A stretch of 64,000 bases of DNA from JACDBZ01 sp036262075 (GTDB taxonomy: Bacteria > Chloroflexota > Limnocylindria > QHBO01). Positions within the stretch are counted from its first letter, which is position 1. Every line of letters begins with the position of its first letter. The position numbers and the translations under genes are program-made. Under the pieces are notes generated by a model. The model saw nothing but the letters and a program-made list of their open reading frames with translations. It did not search any database and was not told where the DNA came from. Positions 40,944 to 50,034 of this stretch are shown one piece after another. Location: NCBI GenBank assembly GCA_036262075.1, contig DATAJO010000011.1, positions 28,033 through 92,032 of the forward strand, given 5' to 3'.

Positions 40944-41647
40944 GCCGTCCGGGCCCTCTCGGCCACCCGGGCCGCGGCGGGGTTCCGGTCCTCCATCTCC
41001 CAGGCGTGATCCATGACGTGCTGCGCGGTGCGGCGCAGGAGAAAGGCGAGCGTCCACGATCGGCCGACCATCGGTCCGGCGGCGTTCGCGCGGCAGATGC
41101 CGTCGACGAACGCGTCGCGATAGGCGGCGCGCGCCCCGGGGTCGAGGACGGTCTCGAGCGGCACGCGGACGCCGACCTTCTTCGCGAACTGGTCGGGCTC
41201 GTTGAGGAGGACGTGGCGGATGACCTGCTCTCGCGTCCGGCCACCGCCGCGTGCTCCGGGCCGGAGCTCGCCGGCGACACGCGCCACCGTCGCGTCGAAC
41301 TGGGCCCACGTGGCGCGGAGCAGCGCGAGCCGTCGTTCGAGCTCGGCCTCGGGAAGCGTGTCGCGCTCGAGCGGGGAGGGGACGTGGGCGATGCCCCAGA
41401 AGTCGGTCGAGGTGTTGCCCGGGTAGCGCTCGACGACCTCGGGGGCCTCGGCCTGGCGCTCGAGCTCGGCCGCGAGGCCGGCCCGCTCCGCGACGGGGGC
41501 GTAGCGCGACACGTAGGCGAGGAGCTTCTCGATCGCCACGTCGTCGTTCCGGCCGCCGCGTTCGAGGCCGGGCCAGTCGATGGCTCCCGCGACGACCTTG
41601 CGTCCCTTGGGTCCGATCTCGAGCACGATGCGCATTCGGTCACTCAT
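40940..41647 (-). CDS. DinB-like protein
   Basis: 235 residues. The C-terminal half has a helical bundle with His-rich positions (EQVIRHVLLNEPDQFAKKVG, RTAQHVMDHAWEMEDRNPAA) as in DinB/YfiT metal-dependent thiol transferases. The N-terminal 90 residues (MRIVLEIGPKGRKVVAGAID, AIEKLLAYVSRYAPVAERAG) are an added alpha/beta part of unknown role. TAGGCT lies 7 nt before the ATG. Shares CTAG stops with the phosphorylase. Confidence 0.7.
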   Translation of the reverse strand: MSDRMRIVLEIGPKGRKVVAGAIDWPGLERGGRNDDVAIEKLLAYVSRYAPVAERAGLAAELERQAEAPEVVERYPGNTSTDFWGIAHVPSPLERDTLPEAELERRLALLRATWAQFDATVARVAGELRPGARGGGRTREQVIRHVLLNEPDQFAKKVGVRVPLETVLDPGARAAYRDAFVDGICRANAAGPMVGRSWTLAFLLRRTAQHVMDHAWEMEDRNPAAARVAERARTA

Positions 41648-41787
41648 GGCCCTCAGCCTAGCCGCCGATCCTGCCACGGGCTGTCCGGAATCAGGCGCTG
41701 GCATCGGCGCGATCCGTCGGCTCGTCCCGGTTCGCCCCACGTCATTCCGCCGATGCGGCCCCGTGCGCGGCGGCGGACGATCGGTCC

Positions 41788-44616
41788 GTGGCCATGGTCG
41801 ACCGGGAGGCGGAGCGCAGGCTCGTCGCGTCGTTCCTCGACGCCCCCGACGCCGGCGTGCGCGCCCTCGTGCTCCAGGGAGCGGCGGGGATCGGCAAGAC
41901 GACGATCTGGCAGGCCGCCATCGACGACGTCGCCGTGCGCGGCCGCCGGCTGCTCGTCACGCGGCCGTCCGAGGCGGAAGCCCGGTTGCCGTTCGTGGGA
42001 CTCCACGACCTGCTGGCCGAGGTGCTCGACGAGCCCGTCGCCATCCTCTCCCCGCCGCAACAGGCCGCGATCGACGGCGCGCTGATGCGTGGCATCGCGT
42101 CCGATGCGCCGATCCAGCCCCTCGCGCTGTCGCTCGCCGTGCTCGAGGTCCTGCGATCCGCCTCGGCGAAGCAGCCGCTGGCGATCGCGATCGACGACGC
42201 GCAATGGCTCGACGACTCGAGCGCATCGGTCCTGCGGTTCGCGCTGCGGCGGCTCGAGCACGAGCCGATCGTCGTGCTGGCCACCCACCGAGCGGCCGAG
42301 GTCCCGGCGCCGCCGCCAGCGGTCCTCGCCGACCTCGCCGCCGACCGCGTGACGCGCGTCGTGGTGCGCGGCCTCGCCCGTGAGGCGCTCGACCAGCTCC
42401 TCGACGTCATCCTCGGCCTGCGTCTTGCCCCGACGGCGCTCGGGCGGGTCCATCGTGCCGCTGCCGGCAACCCGCTCCACGCGCTCGAGATCGGCCGCGC
42501 GCTGCTCGCGCGGCCCACCGGCCCGAGCGACGACGCCCTGCCGGTGCCCGAATCGCTCGGCGGACTCGTCGCCGGTCGACTCGTCGCGCTGCCGGAGGCG
42601 GGGCGGGATGTGGCGGTCGTGGCATCGGCGCTGTCCCAGCCAACCCGAATCGTGATCGAGCGCGTCCTCGGCGCGGACGTCGCCCGCGCCGGCATCGAGG
42701 CGGCGCGAGCCGCGGGCGTCCTCGACGCCGACGGCGAGACACTGCGCTTCACGCACCCCCTGCTGGCCGCCGAGGCGTACGCCACCCTCGGTGACGCGTC
42801 CCGGCACGACCTCCACCGTCGGCTGGCCGATGCGGTGTTCGAGCCGGACGAGCACGCGCGCCACCTGGCACTGTCGGCGAGCGGGCCCGATGCGGACGTG
42901 GCGGCCTCGCTGGCCATTGCCGCGGATCGTGCCCACCGCCGCGGCGCTCCCGACGCCGCCGCCGAGCTCGCCGAGCGGGCCGCCGAGCTGACGCCGACGG
43001 ATGCCGTCGCGGATCGGCTCGGGCGGGTGGGCGCCGCCGCACGATTCCACCTCCTGGCCGGCGACATCGCCCGCGCCCGATGCCTCCTCGAGGAGGCGCT
43101 GACCGATGCGGGGGCCACCGCCACGGTCCGCGCCGAGCTGCTCCACGGCCTGGCCCTGGTGCGGATGCTCGGGGACGACTTCGTCGCCGCATCGGTCATC
43201 GCCGAGGAGGCCCTCGCCGCCGCGGAGGGCGACGCCGAGCTGACGATCCGCCTCCGGATGCTGCTCGCCGGCGTCAGCTACGTCACCGGCGAGGACTGGA
43301 AGGCCGGGGCCGCCCACGCGGCCGAGGCGATGCGCATCGCCGACGAGCTCGGGGATCCGCGCGTCGTCGCCGCCACCATCGGGCACCATGCCACCTGGCG
43401 CTTCGTGACCGGCCACACGCCCGACTCGGAGCTCGAGCAGCGTGCTGCCGATCTGGCTCCGTACACCGATCACCTCCGGGCGCTCGATCGCCCGGAGCAC
43501 GACTTCGCCGCCATCGCGCTGGCGGAGGGCGACACCCGGACCGCGGCGGCCCGCGTCCGCACGTTGCTCGCCGCCGCCGAGGACGCCGGCGACTACACCA
43601 GCCTGCCGTTCCTGCTCTCCAACGCGGCCATGTTCGACTGGCTCGCCGGCGACCTCGCCCTCGCACGCGAGCGTCTGGATCGGGCGGAGCGCCTGGCCGA
43701 TGCCACCGAGCAGGGCGCCGCGCGGGCGCACGTGCTGGCCTACCGCGCTCGACTCGAGGCCCGGGTCGGCGATGCCGAGGCGGCGCGCGCGGTGGCGACG
43801 CGCGCCTTCGACGTCATCGCCGCCACGGGCTGGCGCGTCGGCGAGTGGGCGGTTCGCGCGGACCTCGCCCTCCTGGAGCTGAGCGTCGGCGACCCGGCGG
43901 CGGCCGTCGCCATGCTCGCCGACGCGGCCGCACCGACCCGCCCGGACGCGACCGGGCGCCGTCGCTGGTCCATCCCCGTTGCCGTGCACGCGCTCATCGG
44001 CCTCGGGCGTCACGACGAGGCCGAGGCGCTCCTGGGGTCGCTCGAGCGGTACCGCGGCCACGTCCCGGGCCGGCTGCGGGCGGACATCCTCCGAGCACGG
44101 GCCCGCCTGCTGGCCGCGACCGGGTCCATCGACGCCGCCGAGGAGGCCATCGGGGAGGTGGAGGCACGCCACCGCGACATGGACGACCCGTGGGAACTGG
44201 CGCGTACGCTGCTCGTCGCCGGCGAGATCCATCGGCGGGCGCGGCGGCGCGCGGCCGCGCGCCGGGCGCTTCTCGAGGCCGCCGACCTCTTCGCCGGGCT
44301 TGGCGCCGAGCGCTGGTCAGAGACCGCCAGGGAGCAGCTCGGCCGCATCGGCCAGCACCGGGATTCGGACGGACTCACGCCGGCCCAGCTGGAGGTGGCG
44401 CAGCTCGCCGCGTCCGGCCTGACGAACCGCGAGGTCGGCGACCGGCTGTTCATGAGCCCGCACACCGTCGAGGCGCACCTCAGCCAGGCGTACCGCGCCC
44501 TCGCGATCCGCTCGCGGGTCGAGCTGGCCGCGGCGCTGAGCCGCGCCGGCGTCGGGGTCCGGGATTCGGAGGCGCCGGCCCGGGATTCAGCCGCCACCCC
44601 ACCCCTCGAGGTCTAG
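41788..44616 (+). CDS. LuxR-family regulator with AAA ATPase (LAL/MalT-like)
   Basis: 942 residues. Walker A LQGAAGIGKTTIW near 30-42, Walker B LAIAIDDAQWLDDSSASVLR near 130-150, then a long TPR-like helical region, and a C-terminal LuxR HTH: LTPAQLEVAQLAASGLTNRE, VGDRLFMSPHTVEAHLSQAY. Family members act as ligand-controlled ATP-dependent activators. GTG start without a Shine-Dalgarno sequence; GACGAT lies 6 nt upstream. Followed by a small exported protein gene after 90 nt. The target genes are not evident. Confidence 0.9.
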   Translation: MAMVDREAERRLVASFLDAPDAGVRALVLQGAAGIGKTTIWQAAIDDVAVRGRRLLVTRPSEAEARLPFVGLHDLLAEVLDEPVAILSPPQQAAIDGALMRGIASDAPIQPLALSLAVLEVLRSASAKQPLAIAIDDAQWLDDSSASVLRFALRRLEHEPIVVLATHRAAEVPAPPPAVLADLAADRVTRVVVRGLAREALDQLLDVILGLRLAPTALGRVHRAAAGNPLHALEIGRALLARPTGPSDDALPVPESLGGLVAGRLVALPEAGRDVAVVASALSQPTRIVIERVLGADVARAGIEAARAAGVLDADGETLRFTHPLLAAEAYATLGDASRHDLHRRLADAVFEPDEHARHLALSASGPDADVAASLAIAADRAHRRGAPDAAAELAERAAELTPTDAVADRLGRVGAAARFHLLAGDIARARCLLEEALTDAGATATVRAELLHGLALVRMLGDDFVAASVIAEEALAAAEGDAELTIRLRMLLAGVSYVTGEDWKAGAAHAAEAMRIADELGDPRVVAATIGHHATWRFVTGHTPDSELEQRAADLAPYTDHLRALDRPEHDFAAIALAEGDTRTAAARVRTLLAAAEDAGDYTSLPFLLSNAAMFDWLAGDLALARERLDRAERLADATEQGAARAHVLAYRARLEARVGDAEAARAVATRAFDVIAATGWRVGEWAVRADLALLELSVGDPAAAVAMLADAAAPTRPDATGRRRWSIPVAVHALIGLGRHDEAEALLGSLERYRGHVPGRLRADILRARARLLAATGSIDAAEEAIGEVEARHRDMDDPWELARTLLVAGEIHRRARRRAAARRALLEAADLFAGLGAERWSETAREQLGRIGQHRDSDGLTPAQLEVAQLAASGLTNREVGDRLFMSPHTVEAHLSQAYRALAIRSRVELAAALSRAGVGVRDSEAPARDSAATPPLEV

Positions 44617-44706
44617 GGGCTCGCGGAATTTCGCGCCGCCGCGATGGCGCCGATGCTCGACGCAGATCGCCGGGTGGCCCGGCGACAGAACCAGGAGCAC
44701 CGAGCC

Positions 44707-44997
44707 ATGACCTACGCACGTCGGGCGGTCCGAACCCATCCGCCCCTTTCCCTTCCCCGCATGCGGGCGGCGATCGTCGCCCTTGCGGTTCTCGCCACCG
44801 TCGTCGTCGGCGCCCTCGGCCCGCTGGGCCTGCGGATCCCGGCCCCGGATGTGATCCGGATCGATCCGGCCGTGATCGAGGCCGGACGCGACTGGGAGAT
44901 CATGCGCCGCGAGCAGAGTGGCTGGGTCGACCCCGTCATCGTGGCCGGCCGCGAGTGGGAACGGCAGCGCAAGCAGCAGATGGGCTACGAGCTGTGA
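44707..44997 (+). CDS. Small exported or membrane-anchored protein with internal repeat
   Basis: 96 residues. A signal-anchor helix (MRAAIVALAVLATVVVGALG) precedes about 55 residues made of two copies of the pattern DP-x-VI-x-AGR-x-WE-x2-R: DPAVIEAGRDWEIMRREQSG and DPVIVAGREWERQRKQQMG. CAGGAG nine bases before ATG. It sits between the LuxR-ATPase and XRE-TPR regulators. Unknown function. Confidence 0.65.
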   Translation: MTYARRAVRTHPPLSLPRMRAAIVALAVLATVVVGALGPLGLRIPAPDVIRIDPAVIEAGRDWEIMRREQSGWVDPVIVAGREWERQRKQQMGYEL

Positions 44998-45003
44998 GCC
45001 CGC

Positions 45004-45023
45004 CGGACGCACGATGGCGTCCG
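45004..45023 (+). terminator. Hairpin after small exported protein
   Basis: Stem CGGACGC-ACGATG-GCGTCCG (7 bp, perfect), 7 nt after the stop at 44997. No T tract. Confidence 0.5.
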
Positions 45024-45117
45024 CGTCCCTGCACCACACCGTCCGGTCGAGTCGCCTCGGCCGGACGGTTGCGTATTTGCGGACCCGCTGCATCAACTCT
45101 CACTTGAGTCGGGCAGG

Positions 45118-45123
45118 TATCAT
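45118..45123 (+). promoter_or_regulatory. -10 box of XRE-TPR regulator gene
   Basis: TATCAT, 7 nt before the ATG at 45131. No Shine-Dalgarno sequence. The nearby ACTC...GAGT half-sites (about 45097-45110) could be an autoregulatory site. Confidence 0.6.
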
Positions 45124-45130
45124 GCGCAGC

Positions 45131-46450
45131 ATGAGCTCGAGCACCACACGCACGCGTCACGTGATCGTCGTCGACAACAGCCACGTCGCGCGCCGGGTGG
45201 GGGAGCGCATCCGCCAGGCCCGGGTGCGGGCGAACCTCACCCAGCGCCAGCTGGCCCAGGGCCGCTACACCGCCGCGTATATCAGCGCCCTGGAGCGCGG
45301 GCTGGCGAAGCCGTCGATGGCCGCCCTGACGTTCCTCAGCGAGCGGCTCGGCGTCTCGATCCCGGATCTCGTCGCCGAGGAGCGCCCCGCGGCGGGGCGC
45401 CTCGAGGCCGATCTCCTGCTCGCCTCCGGCCGATACCCCGACGCGCTCGACCGATACGACGAGCTGCTCGCATCGGCGGGGGACGATCGACGCAATCGCG
45501 CCGAGCTGCTCCGCGGCCGGGCCGAAGCCCTGTGTCGCCTCGATCGAGGGGACGAGGCGATCAGGCCGGCGGCCGAGGCCGCGGAGTTGTTCGACGCCAT
45601 GGGCGCGCCGGCCGATGCCGCCTGGGCCAGGTACTGGCTCGCCGGCGCGCACTACCTCACCGACAACCCGGCCGAGGCGCAGGGAATCCTGCACCAGCTC
45701 CTCGCCGAGGAGCGCGCCGGCCTCCAGGTCGCGCCGGACTTCCGGTTCCGCCTGCTCACGCTGCTCGGCAACACCGAGGCCTGGGACGGCAACCCGGAGC
45801 GCGCCCTGACGTACATGGAGGAGGCGCGCGCGCTGCTCGGCGACATCTCGATCCAGCAGCGCGCCGCGTTCCTCGCCGGCCTCGCGCTCCAGTACCGCCG
45901 CGCCGGCGACCTCGAGCGCTCGATCCGCGTCGCGCACGAGAGCCTGGCCCTGTACCGCGCCGCCGAGGCCGAGCGGGACGAGGCGTCGCTCGAGAACAAC
46001 CTCGCCATCACGTTCCTCGAGCTCGGCAACACCGCGCGGGCGAGCGAGCACCTGCAGCGCGCGCGTGAGCTCGCCGAGGCTGCCGGTGACGCGCGCCTGC
46101 TGTCGGAGGTGGCCGAAGCCGAGGCACGCCTGGCGCTCGCGACCCGCGATCCCGCCACGGCCGCCGAACGGGCGGCCAGGGCCGTCGAGCTGGCCGATGC
46201 GGGTGGCTCGTACCTCGCGGCGGTCGGGGCGCATCGGACCCTCGGGCGGCTCGCAAGCGAGCGGGGCGACCGCGAGGCGGCGGAGGCGTCGTACGGACGG
46301 GCCGCCGATCTCCTGCGACGGCATCGGTCGCGCGGTCAGCTGCGCGACCTCCTGGCCGAGTGGGCCGAGCTGCGCTCGGGCTGGGGCGATGTGGCCGGCG
46401 CGAACGCGCTGTACGCAGAGGCGCTCGGGCGGCGATCGTCGCGGACCTGA
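45131..46450 (+). CDS. XRE-type HTH regulator with TPR domain (RNPP-like)
   Basis: 439 residues. HTH at about 20-80: VGERIRQARVRANLTQRQLA, YTAAYISALERGLAKPSMAA, LTFLSERLGVSIPDLV. The rest is a superhelix of TPR-like pairs (PDALDRYDELLASAGDDRRN, ERALTYMEEARALLGDISIQ, ASEHLQRARELAEAAGDARL, AEASYGRAADLLRRHRSRGQ). The layout matches RNPP regulators, whose TPR groove binds short secreted peptides. ATG at 45131 was chosen over 45122 because of the -10 box. Opposite and downstream lies a 35-codon gene for an exported peptide. Confidence 0.85.
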   Translation: MSSSTTRTRHVIVVDNSHVARRVGERIRQARVRANLTQRQLAQGRYTAAYISALERGLAKPSMAALTFLSERLGVSIPDLVAEERPAAGRLEADLLLASGRYPDALDRYDELLASAGDDRRNRAELLRGRAEALCRLDRGDEAIRPAAEAAELFDAMGAPADAAWARYWLAGAHYLTDNPAEAQGILHQLLAEERAGLQVAPDFRFRLLTLLGNTEAWDGNPERALTYMEEARALLGDISIQQRAAFLAGLALQYRRAGDLERSIRVAHESLALYRAAEAERDEASLENNLAITFLELGNTARASEHLQRARELAEAAGDARLLSEVAEAEARLALATRDPATAAERAARAVELADAGGSYLAAVGAHRTLGRLASERGDREAAEASYGRAADLLRRHRSRGQLRDLLAEWAELRSGWGDVAGANALYAEALGRRSSRT

Positions 46451-46528
46451 CGACTCGGGATGGGCACGGCCGGCGAGCACTGATTCCGGCTGCGAAGGTC
46501 GTCTAGATCAACGGGTCGATATCGGTCC

Positions 46529-46636
46529 CTACTTCGGGATCGGCGGCAGGCTGTCGGCAAATGCCGCGGCGGCCGTCAGCAGTGTGATGAGTGCGGAGAG
46601 CGAGAGCGAAGCAAGAAGCGAGCGGACACGGTGCAT
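46529..46636 (-). CDS. Putative exported 35-residue peptide precursor
   Basis: MHRVRSLLASLSLSALITLL, then TAAAAFADSLPPIPK and TAG. A textbook Sec signal peptide (basic start, hydrophobic core, AFA cleavage site) would release DSLPPIPK, eight residues. It faces the XRE-TPR gene, 79 nt from its stop. Could be a pheromone precursor, or the start of a decayed secreted protein. The ribosome site is weak (AAAGGG ten bases before ATG). Confidence 0.4.
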   Translation of the reverse strand: MHRVRSLLASLSLSALITLLTAAAAFADSLPPIPK

Positions 46637-46731
46637 GGTTGGGATCCCTTTCCGCTCGCGGGCCCGCCCACCCCGAGAATGCCGATCCTACCCTCGGCGG
46701 CCGGGAGAATCAACTATTATCAACTCCTGAC

Positions 46732-47022
46732 ATGACACCTCCGCCAACCGTCCTCGCCGAGGAATGGCCGCCATACGTCGTCGTGGCCATCGAACGAGAT
46801 CCCGACGCCGACCCGGAACACGACCACGTCGTGGGCGTGGAGACGCGCGATCCCGATGGCGGGGAGACGCGCTGGGGCAGCCAGGAAGTGATCGCCGCCC
46901 TGCGCGACGGGGAGCGCTTCGTCGTCGACGGCGACGGCGATGCCACCCTGGAGCCCGCCCCCTGCCCGGCCTGCGGCCGGACGACGCTGGTCCACGCGCC
47001 GATCCGATCGCCGGCATCCTGA
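46732..47022 (+). CDS. DUF3892-like small protein with Cys pair
   Basis: 96 residues. PYVVVAIERDPDADPEHDHV, VGVETRDPDGGETRWGSQEV, IAALRDGERFVVDGDGDATL follow the DUF3892 pattern; the end PCPACGRTTLVHAP adds a CxxC. ATG at 46732; TATTAT lies 11 nt upstream. Function unknown. Confidence 0.7.
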   Translation: MTPPPTVLAEEWPPYVVVAIERDPDADPEHDHVVGVETRDPDGGETRWGSQEVIAALRDGERFVVDGDGDATLEPAPCPACGRTTLVHAPIRSPAS

Positions 47023-47082
47023 CCCCGACCTGACCTGCTCCGAGGCGCTCGCGGGGCTGCGCGGCGCGGTAGCGTATCGCGC

Positions 47083-48186
47083 GTGACGAACGAGCAGCAG
47101 GCCCAGCCCCTGTCGGTCCTCGCCCGCCGGCCCGTGCCCCGGGAGGGCGCCGAGGGCTACCTGTTCGTCCTGCTCGTCTCGTTCGCGATGACCGTCATCG
47201 CCACCCGCTGGTTCCTCCAGCTCACCGGCTTCCCGCAGATCGGCGGTGGCGAGCTCCACATCGCGCACGCGCTGTGGGGCGGCGCGGCGATGGCCGTCGC
47301 GGCGGTCCTGCCGATCGTGCTCGCCGGCCGGATCGTGTACCTCGCCTCGGCCGCGCTGGGCGGCGCGGGCATCGGCCTGTTCATCGACGAGGTCGGCAAG
47401 TTCATCACGTCCAGCAACGACTACTTCTACCCGGCCGCGGCGCCGATCATCTACGCCACGTTCCTCCTCGCCGTGCTCGTCTGGCTGCGTGCCCAGCGGC
47501 GCGGCGAGGCGGATCCGCGGGCCGAGCTCCTCACCGCGCTCGAGCTGCTCGAGGAGTCGGTCGAGGGCGACCTCCAGCGCGCCGAGCTCGAGGAGCTCCA
47601 ACGCCGGCTGACCCACGCGGCGAAGCGCGCGCCGCGCGCCGAGCAGCGACGCCTGGCCGGTGCCCTGCTCGCCTTCGTCGAGGCCGATATCGTGCGCGTC
47701 GCGCCGGATCGCGTCGGTCGTCTCGACGCCTGGCGGCAGCGCTGGAAGACGCGCGCCGACCACTGGCTCGGCGGGCGCGGGCTGCGTGCCGTCGTCATCG
47801 TCGCCCTGCTGCTGACCGGCATCGGGCAGGTGCTGGCGGTGTTCGGCATCGGCTCCGAGGTGGAGCTCGACCCGTCACAGCCGTTGACGCCGTTCGTCGC
47901 GTTGCAGCTCGTCCACCTCGGCGTCGAGGCGGTCGCCGGCGCGCTGGTCCTCGCCGGGGCCGTCCTCGTCGGGCTCGTCGGCTGGCATCGGCTGGGCTGG
48001 ACGCTGGCCTATTTCGGGCTGCTCGTGCTCCTCACGCTCGCCGATCTCATCAGCTTCTACACGCGCCAGTTCGACTCGATCCTCGTGGCCCTCGGGCACC
48101 TCGCGCTGCTCACCGCGGTCGTCGCGACCCGCGAGCGCCTGCGCGCCGAGGACGACGACGCCGCCCCGCCCGAGCCGATCGGCTAG
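47083..48186 (+). CDS. Polytopic membrane protein with cytosolic loop
   Basis: 367 residues. Four hydrophobic segments precede a charged cytosolic region of about 90 residues (LLTALELLEESVEGDLQRAE, LEELQRRLTHAAKRAPRAEQ), followed by four more segments. FIDEVGKFITSSNDYFYPAA is a conserved-looking loop. TAGCGT lies 7 nt before the GTG. Function unknown. Shares CTAG stops with the oxidoreductase gene. Confidence 0.75.
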   Translation: MTNEQQAQPLSVLARRPVPREGAEGYLFVLLVSFAMTVIATRWFLQLTGFPQIGGGELHIAHALWGGAAMAVAAVLPIVLAGRIVYLASAALGGAGIGLFIDEVGKFITSSNDYFYPAAAPIIYATFLLAVLVWLRAQRRGEADPRAELLTALELLEESVEGDLQRAELEELQRRLTHAAKRAPRAEQRRLAGALLAFVEADIVRVAPDRVGRLDAWRQRWKTRADHWLGGRGLRAVVIVALLLTGIGQVLAVFGIGSEVELDPSQPLTPFVALQLVHLGVEAVAGALVLAGAVLVGLVGWHRLGWTLAYFGLLVLLTLADLISFYTRQFDSILVALGHLALLTAVVATRERLRAEDDDAAPPEPIG

Positions 48187-49142
48187 CGGGTGACGATCAC
48201 CTTGCCGCGGGCGCGCCCTGCCTCGACGTGCCGGATGGCCTCGGGCAGCTGGTCGAACGGGTAGGTCCGGTCGATCGTCGGCCGCAGCGAGCCGTCGGCC
48301 AGCATTCGCCCGAGCTCGACGAGGTCGTGGCGGCGCACCTCGGCGATGAACCCGCGGACCCGCCCGTCGCCGAAGCGCCGCGAGAACGCCGGGGCGAGCA
48401 TGCGCGCCACCGGCGCGATCCAGTTCCCCGGCGCCGGCGCCACGATCACCACCCGACCGCCGGGCGTGAGGATCCGCCGCAACGCGCGCAGGGAGTGCGT
48501 GCCGGCGACGTCGACGACGAGGTCGTATCGGTCCGCGCCGCGCGTCACGTCCTCGGTCGCGTGGTCGATGACCCGGGTTGCGCCAACCGAGCGCAGCCGT
48601 TCGACGCTGTCGGCGCGGGTCACCGCGGTCACCGCTCCGCCGAGGGCGCAACCGATCTGGACGGCGAACGTCCCGACCCCGCCGCCGGCACCGAGAACGA
48701 GGACGCGCTCGCCGTCCCGCAGGTCGCCGTGATCCCGCACCGCCTGGAGCGCCGTCATGCCCGCCGTGGGGACGGCCGCGGCCGACTCGAAGCTCACCCC
48801 GTCGGGGATCGGCACGACGTTCTTGCCGGCCACGAGCTCGGCGAACGCGCCGTAGCGCGATCCGAAGACCCGGTCGCCGACGCGCACGTGGTCGACCACG
48901 TCACCGACGGCCTCGACCGTGCCCGCGAAGTCGAGCCCCACGCCGGGGGTCTTCGGCCGCCGCAGGCCCTCGGACAGGCGAGCGAGGTACGGCTTGCCCT
49001 GGAGCATGTGCCAGTCGTGGGCGTTGATCGACCAGGCATGCACGCGGACGAGCGCCTGCTCCGGGTTGACCGGGGGCCCGGGCACGTCGGCGAGGCGGAG
49101 GACCTCCGGCGCGCCGTATCGGTCCCTGACGAACGCTTTCAT
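48183..49142 (-). CDS. Zinc-free MDR-family NAD(P)H quinone oxidoreductase-like protein
   Basis: 319 residues. N-terminal MKAFVRDRYGAPEVLRLADV and GLDFAGTVEAVGDVVDHVRV, Rossmann motif VLVLGAGGGVGTFAVQIGCA, and FAELVAGKNVVPIPDGVSFE are typical of quinone oxidoreductase/zeta-crystallin-like enzymes. No structural zinc Cys cluster. Divergent from a TetR gene, with one operator copy next to each start, so it is the likely TetR target and may remove a reactive carbonyl or quinone. Confidence 0.88.
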   Translation of the reverse strand: MKAFVRDRYGAPEVLRLADVPGPPVNPEQALVRVHAWSINAHDWHMLQGKPYLARLSEGLRRPKTPGVGLDFAGTVEAVGDVVDHVRVGDRVFGSRYGAFAELVAGKNVVPIPDGVSFESAAAVPTAGMTALQAVRDHGDLRDGERVLVLGAGGGVGTFAVQIGCALGGAVTAVTRADSVERLRSVGATRVIDHATEDVTRGADRYDLVVDVAGTHSLRALRRILTPGGRVVIVAPAPGNWIAPVARMLAPAFSRRFGDGRVRGFIAEVRRHDLVELGRMLADGSLRPTIDRTYPFDQLPEAIRHVEAGRARGKVIVTR

Positions 49143-49154
49143 GTGCTTGGCGCT

Positions 49155-49199
49155 CTTACGGTGTAAGGGTGACGCGCACCATACCCCTTACACTGTAAG
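49155..49199. promoter_or_regulatory. Two TetR operators in a divergent promoter region
   Basis: CTTACGGTGTAAG (49155-49167) and CTTACACTGTAAG (49187-49199) are palindromes with arms CTTAC/GTAAG, one before each divergent gene. Each continues outward with the similar sequence AGATCGTCAAGC (right) and AGAGCGCCAAGC (left strand). The right copy overlaps TAAGAT, 9 nt before the TetR ATG. Confidence 0.8.
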
Positions 49200-49210
49200 A
49201 TCGTCAAGCC

Positions 49211-49876
49211 ATGGGTGTCACGAAGCGCACAACGCGAGAGCCGATGAGCCGCGACCGGGTCGTCGGCACCGCCGTGGCCTTCGCCGATGACCACGGCATC
49301 GAGGCGCTGAGCATGCGACGCCTGGCACAGGAGCTCGGCGTCGAGGCGATGACGCTCTACCACTACGTGGCGAGCAAGGACGAGATCCTGGCCGGGATGG
49401 TGGATCGGGTCGTCGAGGAGATGGCGCTGCCGACCGCCGGTGGGGACTGGCGCGCCGAGCTGCGCGCTGCGGCCATCTCGGCGCACGAGGTCCTGGCCCG
49501 TCACCGGTGGGCGGCGAACCTGCTCCTCAGCGGCCCCGGCATCAGCGGCCCGCGCCTGCGCTGGATGGACGCAGTCCTCGGCTGCCTTCGCGGCGCGGGG
49601 TTCTCGGCGGACATGACCGACCACGCGTACCACGCGCTCGACAGCCACATCATGGGCTTCACGCTGTGGGTGGTCGGCATCTCGGTCGGCGTCGAGAAGG
49701 CCGGACCGCTCGACGAGCTCCTGGCGCGGGTGGACCTCGGCGGCATGCCGCACCTCGCCGAGCACATCGAGCAGCACATGCGCAAAGCCGATGCGGAGCC
49801 GAGCGAGTTCGAGTTCGGCCTCGACCTCATCCTCGGCGGGCTCGAGCGGATTCTGCTGAGCGAGCGCGAACCCTGA
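49211..49876 (+). CDS. TetR-family regulator
   Basis: 221 residues. HTH: RVVGTAVAFADDHGIEALSM, RRLAQELGVEAMTLYHYVAS, KDEILAGMVDRVV. The C-terminal domain (RHRWAANLLLSGPGISGPRL) is of the TetR_C class found in this subfamily. Two operators upstream predict joint control of itself and the divergent oxidoreductase. Confidence 0.9.
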   Translation: MGVTKRTTREPMSRDRVVGTAVAFADDHGIEALSMRRLAQELGVEAMTLYHYVASKDEILAGMVDRVVEEMALPTAGGDWRAELRAAAISAHEVLARHRWAANLLLSGPGISGPRLRWMDAVLGCLRGAGFSADMTDHAYHALDSHIMGFTLWVVGISVGVEKAGPLDELLARVDLGGMPHLAEHIEQHMRKADAEPSEFEFGLDLILGGLERILLSEREP

Positions 49877-50034
49877 GCGCGGCCTGATCTCGCGACGCGA
49901 CCAAGGGCCTGCCCTGTCCGTGCCGGAGGGCACTGGGTTGGTCGTGCCTCGTCGGCGGATCGTGCGGGCATACCGGGTCGCGGTCTGCGGCCGTCCCGCG
50001 CCTCACGGGTTCGGAGGGTGGAGGAGGACCGGCG

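Noticed and set aside
41653..44232. 859-codon minus-strand frame opposite the LuxR-ATPase
   Set aside because: Walker and LuxR HTH motifs are on the plus strand.
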